A stretch of DNA of 38,250 bases from Deltaproteobacteria bacterium (GTDB lineage: Bacteria; Desulfobacterota; Desulfarculia; Adiutricales; Adiutricaceae), in assembly GCA_031279515.1 (NCBI GenBank), contig JAITII010000025.1:1-38250 (forward strand), given 5' to 3'. The notes beneath the pieces were generated by a model. The model ran no database searches, was not told the DNA's origin, and was given only the letters and a program-made list of their open reading frames with translations. A program made the position numbers and the translations under genes. Each line of letters opens with the position of its first letter. The stretch's first letter is position 1. Positions 1-8,050 of the stretch are shown one piece after another.

Positions 1-167
1 ATACCCTCTGGCCCCCAGATACCACTCTGTTTTAACAAAAACGGTATCTTTTGTTCAGGATTACCTAAAATATCTCTTACCCATTGCTTTTCGTCTACAT
101 GCCATGCTCTCAGCATAAAAATGGGCGCATCATGCTGATAATTGCTGCAACCAGTAATAGGCTCCAT
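1..167 (-). CDS. Partial hypothetical protein, cut by the left window edge
   Basis: An open frame starts with ATG at 165-167 on the minus strand and runs uninterrupted for 55 codons to the window edge. The residues look protein-like, with aromatic and charged positions well mixed (for example IFMLRAWHVDEKQW and IPFLLKQSGIWGPEG). I do not recognise a family. The sequence upstream of the ATG has only a weak GGA about 10 bases away, so the start is uncertain. It lies downstream, on the same strand, of the ankyrin-like gene at 406-1200, with about 240 bases between them. The C-terminus is outside the window. Confidence 0.4.
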   Translation of the reverse strand, partial: MEPITGCSNYQHDAPIFMLRAWHVDEKQWVRDILGNPEQKIPFLLKQSGIWGPEG

Positions 168-405
168 GTTTTATCTGTCCACTAAATTTTCACATTGTCA
201 TCAGTCCTTTTTCGCCTCAATTATTACCTCAACATATCATTCTCCATCGTCAAGGTAATCTTTTTAACTTCCAAAATACCACATTAGTTTTTTGTAGTTT
301 TAACCCTTGGGGATAAAAAATACTGTATCTCTACAAGCGTCGCATTGGATGTCAACTTTAGGACGCGTGCTTTTATCGCCTAGGCTTAATTTGTATCTTC
401 ATCTT

Positions 406-1200
406 CTACTTCTCAAAAAACCCCTCCCCAGCCTCGGCAACGTCATTTACGGTCCGCCCTTTATTGTCTCTAAGATCCCAATCTTTAAAGTCTCTAGGCA
501 AAGCGTCATGCAAGGCTGCCTCATGCGCTACGGTCCAGCCATCCTTATCAGCAAGATCCCAGGCTTCATAATCTCTAGGGAGAGTACCACACTGAGCTGC
601 CTCATGTGCTACGGTCCAGCCATCAAAATCAGCAAGAGCCCAGGCTGCATAATCTCTGGGGAGAGTACCAAAGTGGGCTGCAGCATGTGCTACGGTCCAG
701 CCTTCATAATTAGCAAGATCCCAGTCTTTAAAGTCTTTAGGGAGAGTACCACACTGGGCAGCCTCATGCGCTACGATCCAGCCATATTCATTAGCAAGAT
801 CCCAGTCTTTAAAGTCTTTAGGGAGAGTACCACAGTGGGCAGCCTCATGTGCTACGGTCCAGCCTTCAAAATCAGCAAGATCCCAGTCTTTAAAGTCTTT
901 AGGGAGAGTGCCACGCCCAGCTGCCTCATGCGCTACGGTCCAGCTTGCACCATCACCAAGATCCCAGTCTTTAAAATCTCTAGGGAGAGTGCCCCACTTG
1001 GCTGCCTCATGCGCTACGGTCCAGCCCCACATACTAGTAATAGCCCAGTCTTTAAAGTCTTTAGGGAGAGTACCAAACTGGGCTGCCTCATGGGCAATGC
1101 TCCTACCAACGTTATTGGACAATCTCCAATCTTTAAAGGCTGAAGGGAGCTCTCCTTTCCTTGCCTTTTTAGCATATTCTTCAAAATTTTTTTTCGCCAT
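406..1200 (-). CDS. Ankyrin-like tandem repeat protein (27-residue repeats)
   Basis: This 264-residue protein has a short N-terminal cap (residues 1-32), eight exact-length 27-residue repeats (33-248) and a short C-terminal cap. The repeat consensus is GWTVAHEAA..GTLP.DF plus a ..WDLAD linker, resembling bacterial ankyrin-like repeats. Such proteins bind other proteins; the partner here is unknown. It has no signal peptide or membrane segment, so it is probably cytoplasmic. An AAAGGA lies 7 bases before the ATG, supporting the start. The opposite strand is also open for 278 codons because the 81-bp unit is in phase, but that frame is a repeat-generated shadow. A decayed relative lies just upstream at about 1265-1480. 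Confidence 0.8.
   Translation of the reverse strand: MAKKNFEEYAKKARKGELPSAFKDWRLSNNVGRSIAHEAAQFGTLPKDFKDWAITSMWGWTVAHEAAKWGTLPRDFKDWDLGDGASWTVAHEAAGRGTLPKDFKDWDLADFEGWTVAHEAAHCGTLPKDFKDWDLANEYGWIVAHEAAQCGTLPKDFKDWDLANYEGWTVAHAAAHFGTLPRDYAAWALADFDGWTVAHEAAQCGTLPRDYEAWDLADKDGWTVAHEAALHDALPRDFKDWDLRDNKGRTVNDVAEAGEGFFEK
457..1104 (-). repeat. Eight in-frame 81-bp tandem repeats
   Basis: Eight 81-bp units encode the 27-residue ankyrin-like repeats. Neighbouring central units are nearly identical at the DNA level, for example the repeated TCTTTAAAGTCTTTAGGGAG on the plus strand. This suggests recent duplication or gene conversion and a potential for copy-number change by recombination or slippage. 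Confidence 0.85.
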
Positions 1201-1608
1201 TCAATCGTTCCTTTTGTACCCTCGCTTTATCAGCCACTTACCATAGTTTAGCATCGGCTAAGTACTAATAATTCAAGTGCCAACCATCCCGTGCAGCAAC
1301 ATGAGCATAGTAGTACCTTTTGTCCGTTAATCCCACTAGTTAAAATCAAGAGCTACATGGCCATAAAAAGCATATATGGACTATACTCCAATCATTTTCA
1401 TCTGTCAAACTCCATTGATTAAAGGGGAAACATCCCTTTTCTAGCTTAGTCAGCATATTTTGTGTAGGATCCGTCTTTCACCTTACGCCTCAGTACTAAA
1501 AGAAGATGGCTATAACTCTATATATTCAAATCCTAAGGCTATTAGTATCCATATCTTACAAAATTCTTTTAATTTTATTGTGCAGCTGAAAAGAAGCTAT
1601 GGTGAATT
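1201..1608. other. Intergenic stretch containing the ankyrin-like remnant
   Basis: Apart from the decayed repeat gene at about 1265-1480, this 408-base stretch shows only the Shine-Dalgarno sequence of the ankyrin-like gene (AAAGGA just above 1200) and AT-rich sequence downstream of the serine hydrolase gene. I see no clear terminator. Confidence 0.5.
1265..1480 (-). pseudogene. Decayed ankyrin-like repeat gene
   Basis: Minus-strand translation in two frames gives fragments of the same repeat family as the intact gene next door. One fragment is YAD-stop-ARKG, matching the YAKKARKG of the intact N-terminus. Others are FNQWSLTDENDWSIVHI, then YGHVALDFN-stop-WD in a shifted frame, then DKRYYYAHVAARDGW. 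The repeat signature F..W.L.D followed by W..VAH is preserved, but frameshifts and at least three stop codons break it. It runs in the same direction as the intact gene and ends about 65 bases before its start. Not annotated as a protein; boundaries are approximate. Confidence 0.6.
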
Positions 1609-2955
1609 TTAACCGCCCTGGGCTGGATAGAAACTGTACACTTCCTTTAACACCAGGTCTTTGGTATTTCCGCTCATGCCCTTTAAGGCGGTATTGGTAA
1701 GTAGAACTATTGAAATACCGTTTTCCCTATCCACGTACCAGTTATGGCCATAGACCCCACCCCAGTGGACTGTCCCCTTGCCCACGGGTAGTTTTGCCGC
1801 CCCAGGATTTAGAACCACCCCCCAGCTTGCCCCAAAGCCTTCACCTGGGGAAGTCTTTACCGGGGCGATAGCATCTTGATAGAAGCTATCCATTACCGCA
1901 GGTGACACTATACCCCCTCCATCTTGGCGAATAGCCTCTAAAAGGATTAAAAGGTCTGGCGCGCTCCCTACCATACCGCAGCCCCCAGAGGGAAAATTTG
2001 TTGGATCCAATGCCCTTTCAGGGCTTAGGGTGAGGACCCTTCCACTACCTAGGTTAAAACGTTCTGGTTCGGACATCCTTTTGGGGCTAGGTGAGGCGGA
2101 GCGGTAGTGGGTGGTTAGTCTTTCTGGAAATTTGGCTATAAAGCCTGTATCGTAAATGCCCAAAGGTAATAGGACCAGCTCCTCCATGGCTTCTGAGAAG
2201 GTTTTGCCGTAAGCGCTAGATATCACAGCTCCAAGGACATCGGAAGACACTGAATAGCTATAGCTTTGCCCGGGGGTGTAGAGGAGAGGAGCCCTTGCGA
2301 GCCTTTCCAAGTTTTCCTCCAGGGTTAGACCTGGATTCTTTTCGCAGCCGTCCGATACACCTAAGGCGGCATAGGGACCACCAGGCTTTTCACTAAAACC
2401 GTAGTTAAAGCCTGACTGATGATTTAAGAGATGTCGCACCGTAATATTTAAAGAACGTTTGTCCAATATCTTCTCGTTCGACTGGGAAAAGGCCGGAAGG
2501 TAGTTTCCGATGGGGCTATCTATATCCAACAACCCATTAGAGATAAGGACACCTGCCGCCATGGCTGTATAGGCTTTACTGACCGAAGCCAACCTAAAAA
2601 GGTTATAAGTTTCCATAGGCGTGCCGTTTTCCCTGTCTGCAAAACCTGCTGCGCCCTCATAGACTAGTACTCCGTCTTTAGCCACCAGGAGAACTACCCC
2701 CACAAGTTCCCCCTTTTCTACCTTAGAAAGCAAGATGGCATCCAAGGGGTCTTTTAGGGCTGGTTCAAGTTGAATACTAAGTGGAGAGGCAGCATTTGGG
2801 GTACTTTCATTAGGTACAGGCTCTGCCTGAGCATGAAGCATTAAGGAATTTAAAAAGAGAATTGGTACCAAGGCTAGGAAAAAAACTATTACAAGGCGAT
2901 TTTTAGCCAGAATTGGAAGATCTCTTAATTTTGTTCTAACATTGCCGCACGTCAT
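1609..2955 (-). CDS. Serine hydrolase, class C beta-lactamase / penicillin-binding family
   Basis: A 448-residue exported hydrolase of the beta-lactamase superfamily, which covers esterases, D-aminopeptidases and DD-peptidases. A hydrophobic segment at about residues 21-40 ends in AQA, a plausible signal peptidase site after a long positively charged N-region. The catalytic S-x-x-K is S124-V-S-K127 (LASVSKAYT). The second motif is YSYS, where family members have Y-x-N or Y-S. The HxG-like motif is HWGG followed by YGHNWYVD near the C-terminus. I chose the ATG at 2953-2955 because AAAGGAT lies 6 bases before it; an ATG at 2994 adds 13 residues but has no good ribosome site. The exact substrate cannot be read from sequence. 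It appears monocistronic. Confidence 0.8.
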   Translation of the reverse strand: MTCGNVRTKLRDLPILAKNRLVIVFFLALVPILFLNSLMLHAQAEPVPNESTPNAASPLSIQLEPALKDPLDAILLSKVEKGELVGVVLLVAKDGVLVYEGAAGFADRENGTPMETYNLFRLASVSKAYTAMAAGVLISNGLLDIDSPIGNYLPAFSQSNEKILDKRSLNITVRHLLNHQSGFNYGFSEKPGGPYAALGVSDGCEKNPGLTLEENLERLARAPLLYTPGQSYSYSVSSDVLGAVISSAYGKTFSEAMEELVLLPLGIYDTGFIAKFPERLTTHYRSASPSPKRMSEPERFNLGSGRVLTLSPERALDPTNFPSGGCGMVGSAPDLLILLEAIRQDGGGIVSPAVMDSFYQDAIAPVKTSPGEGFGASWGVVLNPGAAKLPVGKGTVHWGGVYGHNWYVDRENGISIVLLTNTALKGMSGNTKDLVLKEVYSFYPAQGG

Positions 2956-3258
2956 GTGCCATCCTTTATGTTCTCGCAAAGGAGTAAAAAACATATTGTC
3001 TTTAATTTATGAAGAACTTATAGTCAGATAGATTTTTAAAAAGTCCTTTAGTGATCACAACGTAAAAAGGACCCGTATAACCCGAGATATCAATTTATAC
3101 TAAATAATGCCGATGTTGCATTATATTAAAACTAAATATTCAATAGCTTTTTTCATCTGGAATTGTTAAGTTTTTTTGCGCCTCGATCTTTAGTGCAAAA
3201 ATCATTATTAATTTCCAGTTGGCTAGCCATCTCAAGATGTTTTGGCACTTGAAGATTA
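2956..3258. other. Intergenic stretch with a terminator
   Basis: About 300 AT-rich bases between the LprI-like gene and the serine hydrolase gene, both on the minus strand. It holds the hairpin terminator at 3038-3072 and otherwise nothing recognisable. Confidence 0.4.
3038..3072 (-). terminator. Probable Rho-independent terminator
   Basis: On the minus strand GTCCTTT pairs with AAAGGAC across a 16-base loop and is followed directly by TTTTT. It lies about 190 bases after the stop of the LprI-like gene and before the serine hydrolase gene, so it would separate the two transcripts. Confidence 0.4.
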
Positions 3259-3588
3259 TCACTTACTTTGGCCAGTAACTCGCAAGAGATAGTCTGACCT
3301 TTTATCGGTAACAATTGTATAAGCTTCAATCTTAGAATAACCGGCCCTCATGAGGGCGTTAGCTTCTTGATCGCGATGTACTGTAATCCATTCCACCTGT
3401 TCATCTCTAAGTGTTGCCCTTTGCTGTCTTGTGAGTTGGTCCCAGATGGTCACGATCCTATTTTCAGCTCTACTAAAATCTGGGCTGCGCCTTACCATTT
3501 CCTGTATTTGCTCGTCAGGAAGGGCAAAAGCACTTACAGAAAGGGTCAGTAAAAACAAAGAACAAATAAGAATTATGGCTGCTTTCAT
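3259..3588 (-). CDS. Small secreted protein with LprI-like (DUF1311-type) domain
   Basis: A 109-residue protein with a clear Sec signal peptide: MKAAIILICSLFLLTLSVSAFA, with cleavage likely after AFA. The mature part fits the lysozyme-inhibitor LprI N-terminal/DUF1311 pattern: an early D/E-rich helix, then LRDEQVEWITVHRDQEA, then a G and a T..R...L ending. Members of this family are small periplasmic proteins, and some inhibit lysozyme. The usual paired cysteines of LprI are absent, so inhibitor function is unproven. A strong TAGGAG lies 9 bases before the ATG. It is flanked by long non-coding stretches and is probably transcribed alone. Confidence 0.65.
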   Translation of the reverse strand: MKAAIILICSLFLLTLSVSAFALPDEQIQEMVRRSPDFSRAENRIVTIWDQLTRQQRATLRDEQVEWITVHRDQEANALMRAGYSKIEAYTIVTDKRSDYLLRVTGQSK

Positions 3589-4181
3589 TTGATTTTCTCC
3601 TAAAAAATTTTTCCTTTTTTGATCGAAAAGCTCATAGATAACTCTTTCAAATCTTTTTTAAAGAAAATTACAGGGTTAAAAAGCATCTTGCCAGTATAGC
3701 GTGGCACAAAATGAAGTAGTAGGGTATTTTCTCCAAGTATTCAAATGCATCTTGCAAATCAAATGGATTATACAGCTTTTAAGACTAATAATAAAATCTT
3801 TTCGCATCCTTTCCGCAGGACCCAGAGCTAGCTAGCTATAATTTAAGCCTATGGGAGTATATTTACAGCAAATTTACTGGCGCTAAAGGCAATATTGCGA
3901 CATGGGGCGGAAAAGACCCAAATAATTTGTAACAATCAAATTTTCGTGTAAGATCCCTGTCTTCCGCTGCCATAGATATATCTTTTCCCCTAGCTTACCA
4001 ACCCATCATTTGATTTAGCTTACAAAAGTCTAAGTGAAGATCGTACGTTATGATAGTTACTTATTGTAATCATCTTTGCAAGATAAGCCCCAAACAACAT
4101 ATTGGCTACTAAAAACCCCCAAATTATGGCCCCCTATCCCCTATCAAGTCAGAAGTTTGTGCTGGTGTGAGTCAATATTTT
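3589..4181. other. Intergenic stretch, 593 bases, nothing recognised
   Basis: AT-rich DNA without a convincing frame on either strand. The only small-scale structure I see is a short AGCTAGCTAGCT run near 3828. The DDE half of the transposase-like gene at 4182-4643 would be expected here if that gene were a normal IS630 element, and I find no trace of it. Confidence 0.4.
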
Positions 4182-4643
4182 CTACTTTAAGCTCCCTTTT
4201 TTGAGAAACCTTTGTACGGTCATGTGAGATATTCCTTTGGTGGCAATCCCCAATTCCACTAGCTTTTCTGCCAGAAGACGAACTGTCCATCTAGCTCTAC
4301 CAGCCGGCGGAGCTGACGAGGCTAAGCCAAAAAGCTTGGCCTGGAAAGACTCATCGAATTTAAGGGTTAAAGGACTCGTTGGTCTCTTCTTCCTTTTTAG
4401 TGCGACCTCTATCCCCCCCTCCATAAAGCGTTTTTTTAACTTTTCTATGGTCCTTTCCGATAGGTTTAACTCCTTGCTTATTTGCGCATTTGTCTTGGCT
4501 CCCCTACCCTCTGGGCTTATATCGCAAAACAACAGGGCCAAGGCCAAGAGGATAACTCTGCCGGAAGTCTTACCCATTTTCACCATAGAGTCCAGTTCGT
4601 AGCGCTCTTTTTCAGTAAGACAAATTACATATTTTGTGGCCAT
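4182..4643 (-). CDS. Lone HTH domain protein derived from an IS630-type transposase N-terminus
   Basis: A 153-residue protein matching the N-terminal DNA-binding half of IS630-family transposases. A first HTH covers about residues 50-75 (TNAQISKELNLSERTIEKLKKRF). It is followed by the basic KRKKRPTSP linker and a second winged HTH (WTVRLLAEKLVELGIATKGIS then MTVQRFLKKG). The catalytic DDE domain is missing: the frame stops at SLK, exactly where full transposases continue, and no DDE remnant follows. A TAGGAG lies 7 bases before the ATG. A paralog at 20514-20939 ends at the same domain boundary. It may be an eroded insertion sequence or a domesticated DNA-binding protein. Confidence 0.7.
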   Translation of the reverse strand: MATKYVICLTEKERYELDSMVKMGKTSGRVILLALALLFCDISPEGRGAKTNAQISKELNLSERTIEKLKKRFMEGGIEVALKRKKRPTSPLTLKFDESFQAKLFGLASSAPPAGRARWTVRLLAEKLVELGIATKGISHMTVQRFLKKGSLK

Positions 4644-5206
4644 GGGAAGCTCCTAGTTATTTGCCACGCATTATACACCTATAACCGAAAAAATCAATAT
4701 TACAAGGGGCTAAGCCAGAGAAAGTTTATTTTTGTTAGGTGAGCTGGCCTATGGTATGTGTCCAATCTTATTGAAACCACAAAATATGTGGTGAATTTCA
4801 CAAATGAGTATATTTTTGTATTCATTACACCTATTTTGAGTTAAAAACTACCCTCGCCAGAGACTTTTAGGGCCCTAATTAAGGGTAGAAGGCTAGCTGG
4901 CAGCATTTGAAATTTTTTGAGAGGCAAAAAAAAGTGTACTTAAGACGATCTTTTTTCCCACAATCATAAGGTACAATCTTCAAATAATTTATAAAATTTC
5001 ATTAAACTTTTATTAAATTTATTTACTTATATGAAATTTACTAAAAATAAAAATGGCATTTTAAAACATAAACGCTCACTTAAAACTTGACCAAATAATA
5101 GCTTTTAGGCTAATATTGCCCTTTAAAACAACCCTCAGCTACACAATATAAATAACCCTTTACATTTAATTTGATGGTGAATGCTTCTGCATTTATGGAG
5201 TTTTTT
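4644..5206. other. Intergenic stretch upstream of the symporter gene
   Basis: About 560 bases, very AT-rich from 4960 on, with no convincing frame. It separates the divergent HTH and symporter genes, so both promoters should lie here. The only candidate I can point to is at 5087-5116 for the symporter. Confidence 0.4.
5087..5116 (+). promoter_or_regulatory. Possible sigma70-type promoter for the symporter
   Basis: TTGACC at 5087-5092 and TAATAT at 5111-5116 are separated by 18 bases. Transcription would start about 85 bases before the ATG at 5207. The -10 match is modest. Confidence 0.3.
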
Positions 5207-6574
5207 ATGGAAACTATATCTGCAATTGTTTCTAAGGCCGGTGACTTTGTTTGGGGACCCTGGATGCTTTTCTTTCTGGTGGGGACAGGCATCTTTCTCT
5301 CTTTCAGACTGAAATTTTTGCAATTTTGGCGCCTTGGTTATGCTTTAAAGCTTGCCATGAGTACCTCTACAAAGAAGAAGCTTACCGGTGACGTCAGCCA
5401 TTTTGCTGCCTTGATGACAGCTCTTGCTGCAACTATTGGTACCGGTAATATTGTGGGCGTGGCCACAGCAGTAATTATAGGTGGCCCAGGTGCTGTATTT
5501 TGGATGTGGGTAACAGCCATCTTCGGCATGGCCACAAAATTTGGGGAGGCTGTCCTCGCCATCAAATACAGGGTTACGGACTCAAGCGGTAACATGGCCG
5601 GTGGTCCCATGTATTACCTGGAAAGGGGATTGAACGCCAAATGGCTTGGGATCCTCTTTGCCATCTTCGGCGTAATGGCATCCTTTGGAATCGGCAATAT
5701 GACCCAAAGCAACTCTGTTGCCAACAATATCTTAAGCGCCTTTAGCTTACCCACCTGGGTTTCTGGACTAGTACTAACTATCTTTACCGCTCTAGTTATC
5801 ATCGGGGGCATTAAGAAAATTGCCGCTGCTTCCAGTGTCATCGTTCCATTCATGGCCGTTTTCTATGTCCTGGTAGGCCTTATCATCATAATAATGAACA
5901 TTAATTTGGTACCAGGGGTATTAAAGACCATCTTCGTCGAAGCCTTCTCATTAAAAGCTGGTTTCGGAGCCCTCATAGGAACTACAATCCGCTATGGTGT
6001 TGCCAGAGGAGTCTTTTCCAATGAAGCCGGCTTAGGCTCGGCCCCTATTGCAGCCGCTGCTGCCATGACAGACCACCCTGTGCGCCAGGCACTGGTTTCC
6101 ATGACTGGTACTTTCCTGGATACTATAGTCGTTTGCTCCATAAACGGCATCATTCTGGTCATGGCTGGCAATTATTTAAAAGTTACTAAAGACTTAGCTG
6201 CTGCCATGACTTCGAATTCCTTTTCTCTCTACTTAGGTGGCTTTGGGGGGATCACGGTAACTTTAAGCCTTATCCTGTTTGCCTACTCCACCATTTTAGG
6301 ATGGTCCTATTATGGTGAACGATGCCTCTATTATTTGACTGAGAGTAAGACCGCAAGCCTTGTTTACCGAATAATCTTCTCCTTGTTCATTTTTGTAGGT
6401 GCCACCGTACAGCTGGATCTGGTCTGGAATATCTCAGACGTCTTCAATGGTGCCATGGCCATCCCCAACCTCATAGGTCTTGTGGCCCTTTCAGGGGTGA
6501 TTGTGGCTCAAACCAAGGAATTTCACGAAAAATACTACAAAAAGCCAATGAAGGTGGACTTAATTAAGGAATAG
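5207..6574 (+). CDS. agcS: Sodium:alanine/glycine symporter (AGCS family)
   Basis: A 455-residue inner-membrane protein of the alanine or glycine:cation symporter family (AgcS/AlsT), which imports small neutral amino acids with sodium. It has about ten to eleven hydrophobic segments. Family signatures include the N-terminal WGPWMLFFLVGTGIFLSFR, the GTGNIVGVATAVIIGGPGA loop, KFGEAVLAIKYR, GGPMYYLERGL and GVARGVFSNEAGLGSAPIAAA. I place the start at ATG 5207 because GGAG sits 6 bases before it; a TTG at 5171 and ATGs at 5174 and 5195 are in frame but lack a ribosome site. It appears monocistronic, followed by a terminator and convergent with the alcohol dehydrogenase gene. Confidence 0.92.
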   Translation: METISAIVSKAGDFVWGPWMLFFLVGTGIFLSFRLKFLQFWRLGYALKLAMSTSTKKKLTGDVSHFAALMTALAATIGTGNIVGVATAVIIGGPGAVFWMWVTAIFGMATKFGEAVLAIKYRVTDSSGNMAGGPMYYLERGLNAKWLGILFAIFGVMASFGIGNMTQSNSVANNILSAFSLPTWVSGLVLTIFTALVIIGGIKKIAAASSVIVPFMAVFYVLVGLIIIIMNINLVPGVLKTIFVEAFSLKAGFGALIGTTIRYGVARGVFSNEAGLGSAPIAAAAAMTDHPVRQALVSMTGTFLDTIVVCSINGIILVMAGNYLKVTKDLAAAMTSNSFSLYLGGFGGITVTLSLILFAYSTILGWSYYGERCLYYLTESKTASLVYRIIFSLFIFVGATVQLDLVWNISDVFNGAMAIPNLIGLVALSGVIVAQTKEFHEKYYKKPMKVDLIKE

Positions 6575-6606
6575 GCCGCACAAATATTTGGGCCTATCCC
6601 TTTTTC
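6571..6606 (+). terminator. Rho-independent terminator after the symporter gene
   Basis: ATAGGCC at 6571-6577 pairs with GGCCTAT at 6591-6597 across a 13-base loop, followed by CCC and TTTTT. The stem overlaps the TAG stop codon of the symporter gene. Confidence 0.6.
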
Positions 6607-6883
6607 TCACCTTAAGTGCCAAATGGCATCTATCTTCTTCCATGATCTTGGATTGTGGTATGGGGGGCGGGGTGGTCTTGCCCCCTTACCACTCACTTGC
6701 CGAACTAAAGCTCAGATATGCCTAGAATAGGTAAGCTATACCCTTGTATCGTCTTTAACTTTGGGTAAATAGCTTAAAGCTAATACCCTAAAAGCTACTG
6801 CCCCTTTAGCCAAAGCCCGGCTGTGGGCCTTTGGGAGCTTTTCATTAGGCATAGCTTTTAAAGGCTTTATCTTGGGCTTTAGG
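6575..6883. other. Intergenic stretch between convergent genes
   Basis: About 310 bases between the stops of the symporter and the alcohol dehydrogenase. Apart from the symporter terminator at its left end I see no gene; a few GC-rich short inverted repeats around 6800-6850 could help terminate the minus-strand transcript but are not convincing. Confidence 0.35.
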
Positions 6884-7939
6884 TCAAATGGTTATGACCG
6901 GCTTAATAAGGTCTTTGGGCTTATCCTTCATTAGGGCCAGGCCCTTTTCAATGTATTCAAAGCCCTTGTACCTGTGGGTAAGCAAGATGCTCACATCCAG
7001 TTTTTTCCACTTTAATAGGTTGGAGAGATATTCCATGTTCTTGCGGCCACCTGGCATGAGGCCACCAATTATCTTTATATGACCCATGCCCACGCCCCAG
7101 TCTAGGCGAGAGATCTTAATGTAGTCTCCGGAACCCAGGTAATTAATGTTGGAGATTATGCCCCCGGGACGGATGAGCTTTAGGGCCTGTTCAAAGGTTT
7201 CCAGCTCCCCTCCGGCTATGATGACCTTGTCTACTGGTTTTTTGTTATTGGCCTCTTGGATCTGCTGAACAATGTCCCCTTCTTTATAATTTATAACATC
7301 TGTGGCCCCGTACTTTCTGGCTGCCTCCTGGCAGATGGGCCTGGAACCCACGGCATAGATCCTCCCAGCTCCCTTTAAGTTGGAGCCAGCCACTGCCATA
7401 AGACCCACGGGACCTATACCTATTACTACCACTGTCTCGCCAAAGGCCACCTTGGCGTTATCTGCCCCGTGGAAACCAGTGGGGACCATGTCCGAGAGCA
7501 TGACGGCCTCTTCTACGCTGACATTGTCCGGTAGGAGGGCCATATTGCCATCGGCATCGTTCACATTGAAGAACTCGGCAAAGACCCCATCTTTGCTGTT
7601 GGAGAACTTCCACCCGCAGAGCATTCCCCCAGAGTGCTGTGAAAAGCCCATCTGTGATTCCACCGCGTCCCAGTCAGGGGTTATGGCGGGTATGATGACC
7701 TTGTCTCCGGGTTTAAAGTCTTTGACCAGGCTTCCCACTTCCTCCACCTGGCCCACAGCCTCGTGTCCTAAGATAAGGTTAGTCCTTTCCCCTATGGCAC
7801 CCTCGTATACGGTATGGACGTCTGAGGTACAGGGCGATACAGCCAAAGGCCTTACTATGGCATCCTTGGGACCGCACTTGGGCTTCTCCTTTTCGATCCA
7901 GCCCACCTCATTTATTTTCAGCATAGCAAATCCTTTCAT
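6884..7939 (-). CDS. NADP-dependent secondary alcohol dehydrogenase, Thermoanaerobacter type
   Basis: A 351-residue zinc-dependent medium-chain dehydrogenase, almost collinear with Thermoanaerobacter brockii NADP alcohol dehydrogenase (about 352 residues). It interconverts secondary or primary alcohols with ketones or aldehydes. The catalytic zinc ligands known from that enzyme are all present: C37 (SPCTSD), H59 with E60 (LGHEAVG) and D150 (LSDMVPTGFHGA). The NADP-preferring motif GSRP and the downstream YGATDVINY are conserved, as is the GIGPVGLMAVAG Rossmann loop. AAAGGAG lies 7 bases before the ATG. It follows the hydrogenase-like operon on the same strand by about 110 bases, which suggests a link to fermentative redox balance. 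That link is inference. Confidence 0.93.
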   Translation of the reverse strand: MKGFAMLKINEVGWIEKEKPKCGPKDAIVRPLAVSPCTSDVHTVYEGAIGERTNLILGHEAVGQVEEVGSLVKDFKPGDKVIIPAITPDWDAVESQMGFSQHSGGMLCGWKFSNSKDGVFAEFFNVNDADGNMALLPDNVSVEEAVMLSDMVPTGFHGADNAKVAFGETVVVIGIGPVGLMAVAGSNLKGAGRIYAVGSRPICQEAARKYGATDVINYKEGDIVQQIQEANNKKPVDKVIIAGGELETFEQALKLIRPGGIISNINYLGSGDYIKISRLDWGVGMGHIKIIGGLMPGGRKNMEYLSNLLKWKKLDVSILLTHRYKGFEYIEKGLALMKDKPKDLIKPVITI

Positions 7940-7962
7940 GAAGTACTCCTTTATGTAAAATT

Positions 7963-7978
7963 CCCCCCTTTATGGGGG
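7963..7978 (-). other. Short GC hairpin in the alcohol dehydrogenase leader
   Basis: Five C residues and five G residues (within CCCCCC-TTTAT-GGGGG on the plus strand) form a compact hairpin just upstream of the ribosome site of the alcohol dehydrogenase gene. On the minus strand it is followed by AATTTT, so it may be a weak terminator for the hydrogenase-like operon or an mRNA leader structure. Confidence 0.35.
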
Positions 7979-8050
7979 CTTAGAATTTTAGTTAAGCGTT
8001 ACCCTTGAGGCTAAACCAGACGATGTTCCTACTTAATATAGTTATATGCA

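Noticed and set aside
307..1143. 278-codon plus-strand frame over the ankyrin-like gene
   Set aside because: It is the antisense of in-phase 81-bp repeats, has no ribosome site, and its translation has no sensible domain, whereas the minus strand gives a clean repeat protein with a good ribosome site.
7380..7958. 192-codon plus-strand frame over the alcohol dehydrogenase gene
   Set aside because: It overlaps a highly conserved dehydrogenase on the other strand and has no recognisable domain or start signal.
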